DNA of 64,000 bases from CAVTPU01 sp963736695 (GTDB taxonomy: Bacteria > Actinomycetota > Actinomycetes > Mycobacteriales > Micromonosporaceae), in NCBI GenBank assembly GCA_963736695.1, contig CAVTPU010000001.1, positions 496,001 to 560,000 of the forward strand, written 5' to 3'. The notes below the pieces were generated by a model that saw only the letters and a program-made list of their open reading frames with translations, was not told where the DNA came from and did not search any database. Shown in pieces: positions 18,636 to 27,061 of this stretch; positions within the stretch are counted from its first letter, which is position 1; each line of letters opens with the position of its first letter. A program made the position numbers and the translations under genes.

Positions 18636-18896
18636 ATGATCGGATCTGAGCACGACGCGCAACAGCAGGACGAACCGAACGACGACGCTGCGACCCCGTC
18701 CGGTTCCGACGGGGTGCGGTCGGCTCAGGACTCGAATGAGCGAGACGTGACCAGTCGGGACACGACTGAACGCTGGCGCGCCCTGCCGCCTCGAGTCGAG
18801 CAGTCAGACATGGTCGAATCGCAACCTGAGTCCCCGCAGCCGAGCGTGCCCGCACCCGCCGGCGACCCAGCCGATGCGTGGATGATGCGATGGTGA
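18636..18896 (+). CDS. Small acidic disordered protein
   Basis: 86 aa. A perfect AGGAGG (18624-18629) lies 6 bases before ATG 18636, one of the strongest ribosome binding sites in the window and the main reason to accept the gene. The product is rich in D, E, Q, S and P with little hydrophobic content, so it is probably disordered (SEHDAQQQDEPNDDAATPSG ... PSVPAPAGDP). It ends ADAWMMRW. No family recognised. Confidence 0.5.
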   Translation: MIGSEHDAQQQDEPNDDAATPSGSDGVRSAQDSNERDVTSRDTTERWRALPPRVEQSDMVESQPESPQPSVPAPAGDPADAWMMRW

Positions 18897-18949
18897 GGAG
18901 CCGCCCAGCATCTCGTGTCCGGCACGGAATACGGCCTGATGAGGTCGCG

Positions 18950-19255
18950 TAGTTCAGGGTGAGCAACGCGTCGGGGTCGTCGTCGCGACGACGAACTGAT
19001 TCAATGGCCGTGGTGAGCGCGTTCTGTGTGGCTCGTTTCGTCGCACGGTCGCGCCCGCAGTCCGCGCATTGGCGTGGCGGTTTCGCCGCCTGAGTAAGCC
19101 CCAGGTCGACGTACCAGTGGCGCTGCTGCTCGGCAGTGAAGACGAAGTCGACTCCACAGCGTCGACATGTGAGCCGCTCATCGGCGTACCGGAAAATTTG
19201 GTCCGGGGCACGTCGGGCACCAACGGCCGCGCGAGGCCCGGGTGAAGTCTCGCAT
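18950..19255 (-). pseudogene. Zinc-ribbon protein gene, frameshifted
   Basis: Reading the minus strand, ATG 19255 follows GGGAGG by a few bases and lies 17 bases after the acetyltransferase stop, so a second operon gene is expected. That frame stops after about 25 codons. A different frame then carries a clear zinc-ribbon: FRYADERLTCRRCGVDF, FVFTAEQQRHWYVDLG and PPRQCADCGRD, with two CxxC pairs. One indel near 19215-19240 would join start and domain. The zinc-ribbon frame has no good start of its own and runs on past 18950 without its own clear end. It could be a real lesion or a base-call error. Confidence 0.5.
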
Positions 19256-19271
19256 CGTGCCTCCCGGGTTG

Positions 19272-19760
19272 TTATCCGTTGAGGTTCTGATGCATCACGT
19301 GCAGCCCCACAAAACCGTGGTGGGGGTGGTCGAACGCTTCCGGAACCGTACCGATGATCTCGAATCCCAGGGACTGCCACAACCGCACCGCGGTCGTGTT
19401 CGTCTCGACGACCGCGTTGAATTGCATCGATCGATAGCCGGCGCGGGTGGCCCAGGCGAGTGCATATTCGCCGAGGGCGCGCCCGACGCCACGACCATGG
19501 TAAGCCGGGTCGACCATGAAACTCGCGGTGGCGACGTGGGAGCCGCGGCCGGGCCGGTTGGGTCCGGCCTTCGCCGAGCCGAGCACGACTCCGCCGTCGA
19601 CGGCGACGACAGTGACGCCGGGCGGTCGTTCCATCCACAGGTCACGGGCGGCGTCGGAGGTCATATCTTGCGCGTAGACATAGGTCTCGCCCTGCTCGAC
19701 GATGCGCGAGAAGAACGGCCAGATATGTTGCCAGTCACGTTCCTCGGCGAACCTGATCAT
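19272..19760 (-). CDS. GNAT-family N-acetyltransferase
   Basis: 162 aa, transfers acetyl from acetyl-CoA to an unknown amine. Motif A, the acetyl-CoA pyrophosphate loop, is DPAYHGRGVGRALGEYAL, followed by AGYRSMQFNAVVETNTTAVR and LWQSLGFEIIGTVPEAF, the usual GNAT C-terminal half. The closest named relatives by pattern are phosphinothricin acetyltransferase-like enzymes. ATG 19760 (MIRFAEERDW) fits the family start. It is probably the first gene of a two-gene unit with the broken zinc-ribbon gene. Confidence 0.88.
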   Translation of the reverse strand: MIRFAEERDWQHIWPFFSRIVEQGETYVYAQDMTSDAARDLWMERPPGVTVVAVDGGVVLGSAKAGPNRPGRGSHVATASFMVDPAYHGRGVGRALGEYALAWATRAGYRSMQFNAVVETNTTAVRLWQSLGFEIIGTVPEAFDHPHHGFVGLHVMHQNLNG

Positions 19761-19952
19761 CACCCGTCGACTGTAGCGACATCGACGATGATCAGCCAAC
19801 TTCCGCTGGTCGAAGCGGGACGACGCAGAAGCCGACCAGGGCGACAAACCCGATAAATCCCCCACCGCGTACGGCGTATCGCGCAACACTGACACAGGAC
19901 ACTGAAGCGACACCTGGTCTCGCAATGCTCACGATCGCGGAGAGGAGGCACG

Positions 19953-22019
19953 GTGCCGGAAGCCGACCCACACGGTGGACACGGCTCGGCCGACGACTCG
20001 ACGATGGCGCCGATGGTCGCCGACATGCGCCGTCGGTTCCTGGTCGCGGCGATCTGTTCCATCCCGGTCCTCGCCTGGTCGTCGATCGGCACCGAGGTCC
20101 TTCGCCTGCACCTGCCGACGCCATTCGGCCTGCGCGCCGACGTCTGGGGCCTGCTGCTCAGCCTGCCCGTCGTCTTCTACTCCTGCTCGATCTTCTTCCG
20201 CGGGGCGGTCGCCGCCCTGCGGGCACACACCCTCGACATGATGGTCCTCGTCGCCGTCGCCGTGGGGGCCGGCTGGCTCTATTCGGCCGTCGTCACCCTC
20301 ACCGGCGGCGGAGAAGTCTTCTATGAGGCGGTCACCGTGCTCGCCGCGTTTGTCCTGTTAGGACATTGGATGGAGATGCGGGCGAGAAGCGGGGCCAACG
20401 ACGCGATGCGCGCGCTGCTCGATCTCTCGCCGCCCCGAGCCGTCGTGTTGCGCGGGGACGAGACGGTCGAGATCTCGTCGTCCGACGTCGAGGTCGATGA
20501 CCTTCTACTCGTACGCCCAGGAACGAAGATCGCAGTCGACGGGCTGGTGGAGGCCGGGGAGAGCGAAGTCGACGAATCCATGATCACCGGGGAGAGCGCG
20601 CTCGTCCCCAAGAGCCCCGGCTCCCCCGTGACCGGCGCGACCCTCAACGCCAACGGCACGCTGCGGGTGCGAGCCACCCGGGTCGGCGCGCAGACCACCC
20701 TCGCCCAAATCGTCGCCCTCGTGCGGCAGGCGCAGAACTCACGAGCCCCGGGCCAACGCCTCGCCGACCGGGCCGCGTTCTGGCTGGTTCTCGTGGCTCT
20801 GACCGGCGGTGCGGTGACCTTCCTGGTCTGGCTGCTCGCGACCGATGAACCGGTGAGCACCGCGGTGCTCTTCGCGATCACGGTCATCGTCATCACCTGC
20901 CCGGACGCCCTCGGACTCGCGACACCGACCGCGATCATGGTGGGTACGGGTCTGGGCGCGCGCCGGGGAGTCCTGTTCAAGAACGCGATGGCGTTGGAGA
21001 CAGCCGCCCGGGTGCGGGTGGTCGTGATGGACAAGACCGGCACGGTGACGACGGGCGAGCCGGAGATCACCGACGTGGTCACCGACGTCACCGAGGGCAC
21101 TACCGATGAGGAACTGATCGCCGTGGCGGCGGCGGTGGAACGAGAGTCGGAACATCCGCTCGCGCGGGCCGTCGTGAACTATGCGAACACCCACGGTGCG
21201 CCACTGCTCTCCGCTCGAGAGTTCGAGAACATTCCCGGCCACGGCGCGATCGCGCGGGTGGGCGACCGCAGGGTGGCGATCGGCAACGAACGGTTGCTGC
21301 GCCGCGAACACATCTCGCTGGGGCCACTGGCCGAAAACATCACGCGCTTGGCCGCCGACGGGCGCACCACGATGATCGCCGCCGTCGACGGCCGGACTGT
21401 CGGAGTGCTCGGCGCGTCCGACGCGCCCCGCCCAACCTCCGCCGCAGCCGTCGCCGGCCTGCGCCGACTCGGCGTCGACGTGGTCATGCTCACCGGTGAC
21501 AGCCACACCACCGCGCGCCGCGTGGCCGCGACGGTCGGCGTCGACTCCGTCATCGCCGAGGTGCGCCCCGCCGACAAGGCCGACACCGTTGTCAAGCTGA
21601 GGGCCAGCGGACACGTCGTCGCCATGGTCGGCGACGGGGTCAACGACGCTCCGGCGCTCGCCAGCGCCGACGTCGGGGTCGCGATCGGCGCCGGCACCGA
21701 CGTCGCCATCGAGACCGCCGACATCGTTCTCATGAGATCGGACCCGCTCGACATCATCGTCGCGTTGCGCATCGGACGGGCGACCCTGCGCAAAGTGCGC
21801 CAGAACCTCGGCTGGGCGATCGGATATAACGCCGTCGCCCTGCCAATCGCGGCGGGCGTCTTCGCCCCCACCTTCGGCCTTGTGCTGCGTCCCGAGATCG
21901 CCGCGCTCGCGATGTCGGGGTCCAGCCTCATCGTGGCGGTCAACGCGCTGGCGCTCAAACGGCTGAATCTCGACGGTGCGCAGGCGGATCGGTCCGGGCC
22001 GGTCCGCACCAGGCGATGA
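19953..22019 (+). CDS. P1B-type heavy-metal-transporting ATPase with CPD motif
   Basis: 688 aa cation pump. Seen: A-domain TGES, membrane metal motif C316-P317-D318 in ITCPDALGLATP, phosphorylation site D360 in DKTGTVTTG, HP motif SEHPLARAVV and hinge VGDGVNDAPALASADVG. The N-terminus has a short His-rich segment (PHGGHG) and no CxxC metal-binding domain. CPD replaces the CPC of Cu+ pumps or the CPH of CopB-type pumps, so the metal cannot be assigned safely; the family resemblance is closest to CopB-like pumps. GTG 19953 follows GAGGAGG. The 3' end overlaps the convergent monooxygenase gene by 65 bases. Confidence 0.92.
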   Translation: MPEADPHGGHGSADDSTMAPMVADMRRRFLVAAICSIPVLAWSSIGTEVLRLHLPTPFGLRADVWGLLLSLPVVFYSCSIFFRGAVAALRAHTLDMMVLVAVAVGAGWLYSAVVTLTGGGEVFYEAVTVLAAFVLLGHWMEMRARSGANDAMRALLDLSPPRAVVLRGDETVEISSSDVEVDDLLLVRPGTKIAVDGLVEAGESEVDESMITGESALVPKSPGSPVTGATLNANGTLRVRATRVGAQTTLAQIVALVRQAQNSRAPGQRLADRAAFWLVLVALTGGAVTFLVWLLATDEPVSTAVLFAITVIVITCPDALGLATPTAIMVGTGLGARRGVLFKNAMALETAARVRVVVMDKTGTVTTGEPEITDVVTDVTEGTTDEELIAVAAAVERESEHPLARAVVNYANTHGAPLLSAREFENIPGHGAIARVGDRRVAIGNERLLRREHISLGPLAENITRLAADGRTTMIAAVDGRTVGVLGASDAPRPTSAAAVAGLRRLGVDVVMLTGDSHTTARRVAATVGVDSVIAEVRPADKADTVVKLRASGHVVAMVGDGVNDAPALASADVGVAIGAGTDVAIETADIVLMRSDPLDIIVALRIGRATLRKVRQNLGWAIGYNAVALPIAAGVFAPTFGLVLRPEIAALAMSGSSLIVAVNALALKRLNLDGAQADRSGPVRTRR

Positions 22020-23508
22020 GCGCCTCACGCACTGTGGCTTCTTCGCGCGCCGAGAACCCACGGCCCGTGGGCTCGCTGTGCTCGGCACTGTCACCATCCG
22101 CCACTGCCCGCACGCCATCGAGGTCTGCCGCCCAGGCGACATAGCCGTCAGGGCGCACGAGCATGATCGGCGCCGCCGCGTCGGCGGAAGTCGCGACGCG
22201 CACCCGGTGAGCCCAATGGGCCGCTATCGCACCCACGGCCGGCGGGCCGAGAAGCACAAACGTGCCGCTTCGCAGCACCTCGTAGAGCCGCGATCCGTCG
22301 ATGGTCGGCACGTCGGGCGCGCGCCGCCCCACAAGTCGATGCGCGCCCCGACCGGGCGGATAGGAGATGCCGATGCCGGAGACCACGCCGATCATCCGGT
22401 TCGCGATCGGCGACACGGACAGCAGGGTTCCACCGATGAGGTTGCGGGCGGCCCGCACCAGACGTGGGCGCGCCATCGCCGCGCGGATGATGGCGCCGCT
22501 GGCCCGCAGCACGAGCCGCCCGACCGGATGCCGCTCCGACTCATAGCCGTCGAGCAGCCCGTCGGGCGCCCACCCACGAACCGCTGCGGCGAGCCGCCAG
22601 CTGAGATTCGTCGCGTCCTGGATGCCGGTGTTCATGCCCTGCCCGCCGGCCGGCGAATGAATGTGCGCGGCGTCGCCGGCGAGGAAGATCCGTCCGACCC
22701 GATAGTGCGGCACCTGCCGCTCGTCGCAGTGGAAACGCGACGTCCACCGAGGATCGCGCATGCCATAGTCGGTGCCGAGAATGCGCCGCACCACGCCACG
22801 AATCTCGTCGAAGGTCACCGGCACGTCATCGGGCTGCGGGTTGGCCCGGTCCCACGCGATCACGCGGAACCAGCCGTCACCGAACGGTGCCACGAGGGCG
22901 AATCCCGAACCGTCGGCGTTGATCGCGAGCGCCTGGGTGGGCGGGTCCGCGAACCGAACGTCGGCGAGCATCAACGATCGCACCACCGATGTTCCGGGAA
23001 ACGGAAGATTGAGAGCGTGCCGAATCCGGCTGTGCGCACCGTCGGTTCCGACCGCGTAGGCGGCGCGAAATTCCTGGCCGTCGGTGGTTCGAACCCGCAC
23101 GCCGTGTGGATCCTGGCTCGCGTCGTGGACCTCCGCGCCGGTGACGAGGGTGGCTCCGAGTCTCAGCGCGCGTTCACGCAGAATCCTTTCGACCTCATAT
23201 TGCGGGGTCACGAGCAGGAAGGGGAATCGGCTCGGCAGCGTGCCGAAGTCGACGGTGATGCGGCCGAAGAGTCGGAATGTGCTGATCGGCGTGCCGGTCC
23301 GGATAAGGTCGTCGGCGATGCCCCGCGCGTCGAACTGTTCCAGAGTGCGCGCGTGCACGCCGAAGGCGCGGGTGAGGTTGGACTCCTGGGTGCGTCGCTC
23401 GAGGATTGTCGTGGCGACGCCCGCGGCGGCGAGGTCGCCGGCGAGCATGAGGCCAGTGGGGCCGGCTCCGACGATGATGACGTCGACGCCGGCAGAGTCA
23501 TCATCCAT
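21955..23508 (-). CDS. FAD-dependent aromatic hydroxylase-type monooxygenase
   Basis: 517 aa, group A flavoprotein monooxygenase (PheA/TetX/RdmE type), which uses NAD(P)H and O2 to hydroxylate an aromatic substrate. Seen: Rossmann motif VIIVGAGPTGLMLAGDLAAA near the N-terminus, the DG motif in GTDGAHSRIR, and the GD motif in IFLAGDAAHIHSPAGGQGMN. The C-terminal thioredoxin-like domain (residues about 390-490) is present, as in full-length enzymes. Substrate unknown and no pathway genes are nearby. The last 65 bases overlap the convergent ATPase gene. Confidence 0.9.
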   Translation of the reverse strand: MDDDSAGVDVIIVGAGPTGLMLAGDLAAAGVATTILERRTQESNLTRAFGVHARTLEQFDARGIADDLIRTGTPISTFRLFGRITVDFGTLPSRFPFLLVTPQYEVERILRERALRLGATLVTGAEVHDASQDPHGVRVRTTDGQEFRAAYAVGTDGAHSRIRHALNLPFPGTSVVRSLMLADVRFADPPTQALAINADGSGFALVAPFGDGWFRVIAWDRANPQPDDVPVTFDEIRGVVRRILGTDYGMRDPRWTSRFHCDERQVPHYRVGRIFLAGDAAHIHSPAGGQGMNTGIQDATNLSWRLAAAVRGWAPDGLLDGYESERHPVGRLVLRASGAIIRAAMARPRLVRAARNLIGGTLLSVSPIANRMIGVVSGIGISYPPGRGAHRLVGRRAPDVPTIDGSRLYEVLRSGTFVLLGPPAVGAIAAHWAHRVRVATSADAAAPIMLVRPDGYVAWAADLDGVRAVADGDSAEHSEPTGRGFSAREEATVREALIAWCGPARTDPPAHRRDSAV

Positions 23509-23599
23509 GTGGACCTCCCCGGTGGTCGTGGTTGGGCTCCTCGCGGCACCTCCACGTCAGCAGATGGTAGTCCGTTGAACGATCGACGGCGACCCTCGA

Positions 23600-23630
23600 C
23601 TGTGGATAACTCGCGCCTGTGGATAACTCG
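23600..23630. repeat. Two direct repeats, each with a perfect DnaA-box sequence
   Basis: CTGTGGATAACTCG occurs at 23600-23613 and 23617-23630, a 17-base period. Each contains TGTGGATAA, the complement of the consensus DnaA box TTATCCACA. They lie between the monooxygenase start and the sirtuin promoter. No AT-rich unwinding element is near, so a replication origin is unlikely; regulation by DnaA is possible. Confidence 0.6.
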
Positions 23631-23666
23631 TTGTCGTGGAATCAAAACCCACTACCATCGGGCCTC
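23631..23666 (+). promoter_or_regulatory. Leaderless promoter of the sirtuin gene
   Basis: TTGTCG (23631-23636) and TACCAT (23653-23658) are 16 bases apart and lie 8 bases before GTG 23667. No Shine-Dalgarno sequence precedes the start, so transcription probably begins at or next to the start codon. Confidence 0.55.
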
Positions 23667-24422
<756 letters not shown>

Positions 24423-24424
24423 TC

Positions 24425-24478
24425 GTCTCCGGCGGCCGGCGGCGCTCTCGCCCACAGAGCCCGCCGGCCGCCGGAGAC
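24425..24478. terminator. Strong bidirectional terminator hairpin
   Basis: Perfect 18-bp arms GTCTCCGGCGGCCGGCGG (24425-24442) and its complement (24461-24478). The loop contains a further GCTCT/AGAGC pair, giving a nearly continuous 23-bp stem. It fills the gap between the convergent sirtuin and VOC genes. No U-run, as is common in actinobacterial terminators. Confidence 0.85.
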
Positions 24479-24481
24479 GCC

Positions 24482-24871
24482 TCACCCGGCGTGCTGTGCG
24501 ATCTGGATGAGGTTGCCGCAGGTGTCGTCGAAGATGGCCGTCGTCACGGGACCCATCGCGAGTGGCTCCTGGGTGAACCGCACACCGGCGGCCCGCAACC
24601 GTTCGTGTTCGGCGTGCACGTCGTCGACGGCGAAGGACGCGAACGGAATGCCGTCGGCGACAAGTGCCCGTTTGAACGGGCCGACCGCCGGGTGCGCATC
24701 GGGCTCGAGCACCAGCTCGACCCCGTCGGGCTCCTGCGGTGACACCACGGTGAGCCACTTATATTCGCCCAGCGGGATCTCGGTCTTCTTGGCGAAGCCG
24801 AGCACCTCGACATAGAAACGCAGCGCCTTTGTCTGGTCGTCGACAAAGACGCTCGTGAGATTGATCTTCAT
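24482..24871 (-). CDS. VOC (glyoxalase/bleomycin-resistance) family protein
   Basis: 129 aa, one vicinal-oxygen-chelate fold made of two beta-alpha-beta-beta-beta units: INLTSVFVDDQTKALRFYVE ... ELVLEPD, and FASFAVDDVHAEHERLRAAG ... IFDDTCGNLIQIAQ. Substrate cannot be predicted. ATG 24871 overlaps the ArsR stop by four bases, so it is coupled to and probably controlled by that repressor. ArsR-VOC pairs of this layout are common in actinobacteria. Confidence 0.88.
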   Translation of the reverse strand: MKINLTSVFVDDQTKALRFYVEVLGFAKKTEIPLGEYKWLTVVSPQEPDGVELVLEPDAHPAVGPFKRALVADGIPFASFAVDDVHAEHERLRAAGVRFTQEPLAMGPVTTAIFDDTCGNLIQIAQHAG

Positions 24872-25173
24872 TTTTCCCCCTTGGTGTGATGCCGGGGCCA
24901 CCGAAGCGTGATCGCCTCCAGCGGCGACGGATCGAAGTCGTGAAACTTGCAGCGCCCCTCACGGCGGGTGCGCACCAGACCGGCACGCTCGAGCACCTCA
25001 AGATGCTGCGAGATGGCCTGCCTGGTCAGACTCACCTGGTGTCGCGTCGCCAGCCGGGCGCAGATCTCGAACAGCGTCTGACCGGCGCGCTCACAGAGCT
25101 CGTCGAGGATCGTTCGGCGAGTGGGGTCGGCGAGCGCCTTGAACAGGTCACCCGCGTCGTCCACACTCGCCAC
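24868..25173 (-). CDS. ArsR-family winged-helix repressor
   Basis: 101 aa from GTG 25173. Wing-helix core: DLFKALADPTRRTILDELCE, ICARLATRHQVSLTRQAISQ and HLEVLERAGLVRTRREGRCK. No cysteine pair typical of metal-sensing ArsR proteins is seen in the recognition helix, so it is probably one of the non-metal SdpR-like members paired with VOC proteins. The start is uncertain: a TTG at 25182 would lie inside the operator-like repeat. Coupled to the VOC gene by ATGA overlap. Confidence 0.82.
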   Translation of the reverse strand: MASVDDAGDLFKALADPTRRTILDELCERAGQTLFEICARLATRHQVSLTRQAISQHLEVLERAGLVRTRREGRCKFHDFDPSPLEAITLRWPRHHTKGEK

Positions 25174-25178
25174 GATAG

Positions 25179-25229
25179 GCAAGTGGCGACTTGCATGTCA
25201 AGGAACTCGACACGTCACGTGGCGACGTG
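25179..25229. promoter_or_regulatory. Twin operator-like inverted repeats upstream of the ArsR gene
   Basis: CAAGT-GGCG-ACTTG (25180-25193) and CACGT-GGCG-ACGTG (25216-25229) share spacing and spacer, with centres 36 bases apart. The first touches the probable start region of the repressor gene. Autoregulation by the ArsR protein is the likely reading. Confidence 0.55.
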
Positions 25230-25264
25230 GGGTGGGGCGCTCGCGAGAGGACACCGGCGGGTGG

Positions 25265-26869
25265 TCACTCCGGCGCGAGCAGTGGACCAGTGACGTCGGA
25301 GAGAAGACTGGTCCGGTCTTCTGGCGGACCCCAGCAGTCCTCGACACGGGAGACGAGCAACACCCGCGCGGGAACACCCGACCCGGCATAGGCGAGCAGT
25401 TTGTGGTGCCCGTCGAGAATCATGCCCACGAGCAGACGTTCCTGGTCGTCCATGCGCACGAACCGCTCCTCGACCCAGGCCAACGCCACGGCCGCAGGTC
25501 GGGCTCCGGCCCGGATCGCGGTCGTATGCGCGGCGACGGTCTCATCGGTGGCGGCACCCAAGGACTGACGTGGCATGACTGCGACGAAGGTCGGGCACGG
25601 CCCTGGCGCCGGAACGCGCAGCTGAAAGTGGTCGGCACCGGGCCAGGCGGACTCAGGCGTGTCGTCGGACCCGAAGTCGTCAGGCGTGCGCAGTTCGAGT
25701 CGTCGCCACCACCATGCTCGCGCGGGATCGGTGACGTGTTCCATATCGAGGTCGACCAGGGTCGCGACGAAATTTCCGGAGCGCAGGCCGACGAGCAGCG
25801 GGGCGATCGTGTCGAGGAGTTCGACTGTGACCGCCGGCACGTCGGCCAGCGCCTCGCGCACGCCGGCTGCGATCGTCGCGGCCCGTTCAGCCGGCCAACC
25901 GATGAGGTGAAGGCTGCTTTCGCAGGTGCCGCACGTCGATCCGATGCCATAGACCCGGTCGCCGTCGACGCATAGTGACCGTGACCAACGTGCCCAAAGT
26001 GAGCCCGGCACCTGCGGGTCGTCCTCGATGCCGATGCGGCCGAGCCCGTCGGCGACGACCAGACTCGCGCGCCGCGTGTCAAGCAGCGTCACCCGTTCGA
26101 CGCGCGGTCGGGGCGGCACCGCGGGATTCCAGTCGACCCAGGCGTCGCGGGCGGCGTCTGCCCAGGCCGACCGGTCGCAGTTGATCGGAAGCACGGGTTC
26201 CCAGCCGGTGAGGCGGACCAACACCGTGTGCAGGTCGGCGACTTCCGGGTCGGCCGCGCGAATGATCCAGTCGCGCAACTCCGGCACGACCGCCGCGTCA
26301 CCCATGAGATCGAGAGCGACGGCGGTCATTTCGTGTCGGTGCCCCACGAGTTGTGGCAGCCAGGCGGCGAGTTCGGCGGAGTATCGGGTCGCGTGCATGC
26401 GGCCGAGTGCGATCGCGGCGGGTCCCTGCGTGCGTGGATCCGACAGGTGGGCGTGCACTTTCGGGGCCAGCGAGGCGACGAGGTCCGGCGATTGGTGACC
26501 GGCGACTCCTGCTGCGGCCAGCGCGTCGATTGCGGTGTCAGTGCCGGCCAATAGGCGTACCAGGTCATCGGTTGGAACCACAACGCGACGGTGCGTGATG
26601 ACCCGCAGCAGGGCGGCCGCGTCTGAGCCGGTGGAGTCGGCGAGCAGGTCGATGAGCAGGTCGTCGACGCCGTCGACGCGCAGCCCACGCAGCAGGTCGG
26701 CCACCCTATGACGCGAGTAGCTGTCCACCTCGGGATAACGCTGACGCACCGCCGAGATCAGGTCGGCCGGCGGGTCGCCCGTCAGGTCCCGCAGCAGCGC
26801 CCAGGATGACTCGTCACGGATCGCGTGATTGAGACGATGCATCGTCTCGACGCTGACTGTCGTGGGCAC
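25265..26869 (-). CDS. HEAT-like repeat protein, unknown function
   Basis: 534 aa, soluble. The N-terminal 200 residues are short paired helices with aspartates and leucines at regular spacing (HRVADLLRGLRVDGVDDLLI; TAIDALAAAGVAGHQSPDLV; AAIALGRMHATRYSAELAAW), typical of HEAT/armadillo-like scaffolds. The C-terminal 300 residues are a distinct, probably alpha/beta region with one CGTCESS cysteine pair and LLVGMILDGHHKLLAYAGSG. No family recognised. GTG 26869 gives the longest form without entering the upstream region; ATG at residue 10 is an alternative. Confidence 0.7.
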   Translation of the reverse strand: MPTTVSVETMHRLNHAIRDESSWALLRDLTGDPPADLISAVRQRYPEVDSYSRHRVADLLRGLRVDGVDDLLIDLLADSTGSDAAALLRVITHRRVVVPTDDLVRLLAGTDTAIDALAAAGVAGHQSPDLVASLAPKVHAHLSDPRTQGPAAIALGRMHATRYSAELAAWLPQLVGHRHEMTAVALDLMGDAAVVPELRDWIIRAADPEVADLHTVLVRLTGWEPVLPINCDRSAWADAARDAWVDWNPAVPPRPRVERVTLLDTRRASLVVADGLGRIGIEDDPQVPGSLWARWSRSLCVDGDRVYGIGSTCGTCESSLHLIGWPAERAATIAAGVREALADVPAVTVELLDTIAPLLVGLRSGNFVATLVDLDMEHVTDPARAWWWRRLELRTPDDFGSDDTPESAWPGADHFQLRVPAPGPCPTFVAVMPRQSLGAATDETVAAHTTAIRAGARPAAVALAWVEERFVRMDDQERLLVGMILDGHHKLLAYAGSGVPARVLLVSRVEDCWGPPEDRTSLLSDVTGPLLAPE

Positions 26870-26960
26870 CCCCCGATCATCGCAGGAATCCGACCCGCCG
26901 GCCGCTGAGTTAGGGCGGCCCACCGAACTGCCGAGACGAAGCGCTGATAGGGTGCTCGGC

Positions 26961-27036
26961 GGTGAACCGTAGCGCAGAGGTCGTCGCGCCGGTACGCAAG
27001 CTGGAGGACGCCGGTTCGATTCCGGCCGGTTCACCA
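26961..27036 (+). tRNA. tRNA-like sequence, atypical or degenerate; isotype not assignable
   Basis: A good T-arm (GCCGG-TTCGATT-CCGGC, 27010-27026) and a D-arm (GCGC, loop AGAGGTCGTC, GCGC; 26972-26989) sit between complementary ends. The ends pair as GGTGAACCG (26961-26969) with CGGTTCACC (27027-27035), 9 bp instead of the usual 7. The anticodon arm is wrong: the only stem is CCGGT/GCTGG with wobble pairs and a 6-base loop ACGCAA, and the D and anticodon stems compete for one base. No U33 and no aligned CCA end are found. Either a decayed tRNA (perhaps an old integration site) or an unusual tRNA-like RNA. The LRR gene starts 26 bases later. Confidence 0.4.
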
Positions 27037-27061
27037 CCCTCGACCCGTGGATTGGTGATCG

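Noticed and set aside
18493..19638. 381-codon minus-strand protein covering the zinc-ribbon
   Set aside because: Only the central 90 codons look like protein; the rest is antisense or out-of-phase to real genes, so a frameshifted small gene is the better reading.
23600..23630. Chromosomal replication origin
   Set aside because: Only two DnaA boxes, no AT-rich unwinding element and no dnaA or dnaN nearby.
26961..27036. Selenocysteine tRNA
   Set aside because: The long end helix recalled tRNA-Sec, but there is no long variable arm and the total length is only about 76 bases.
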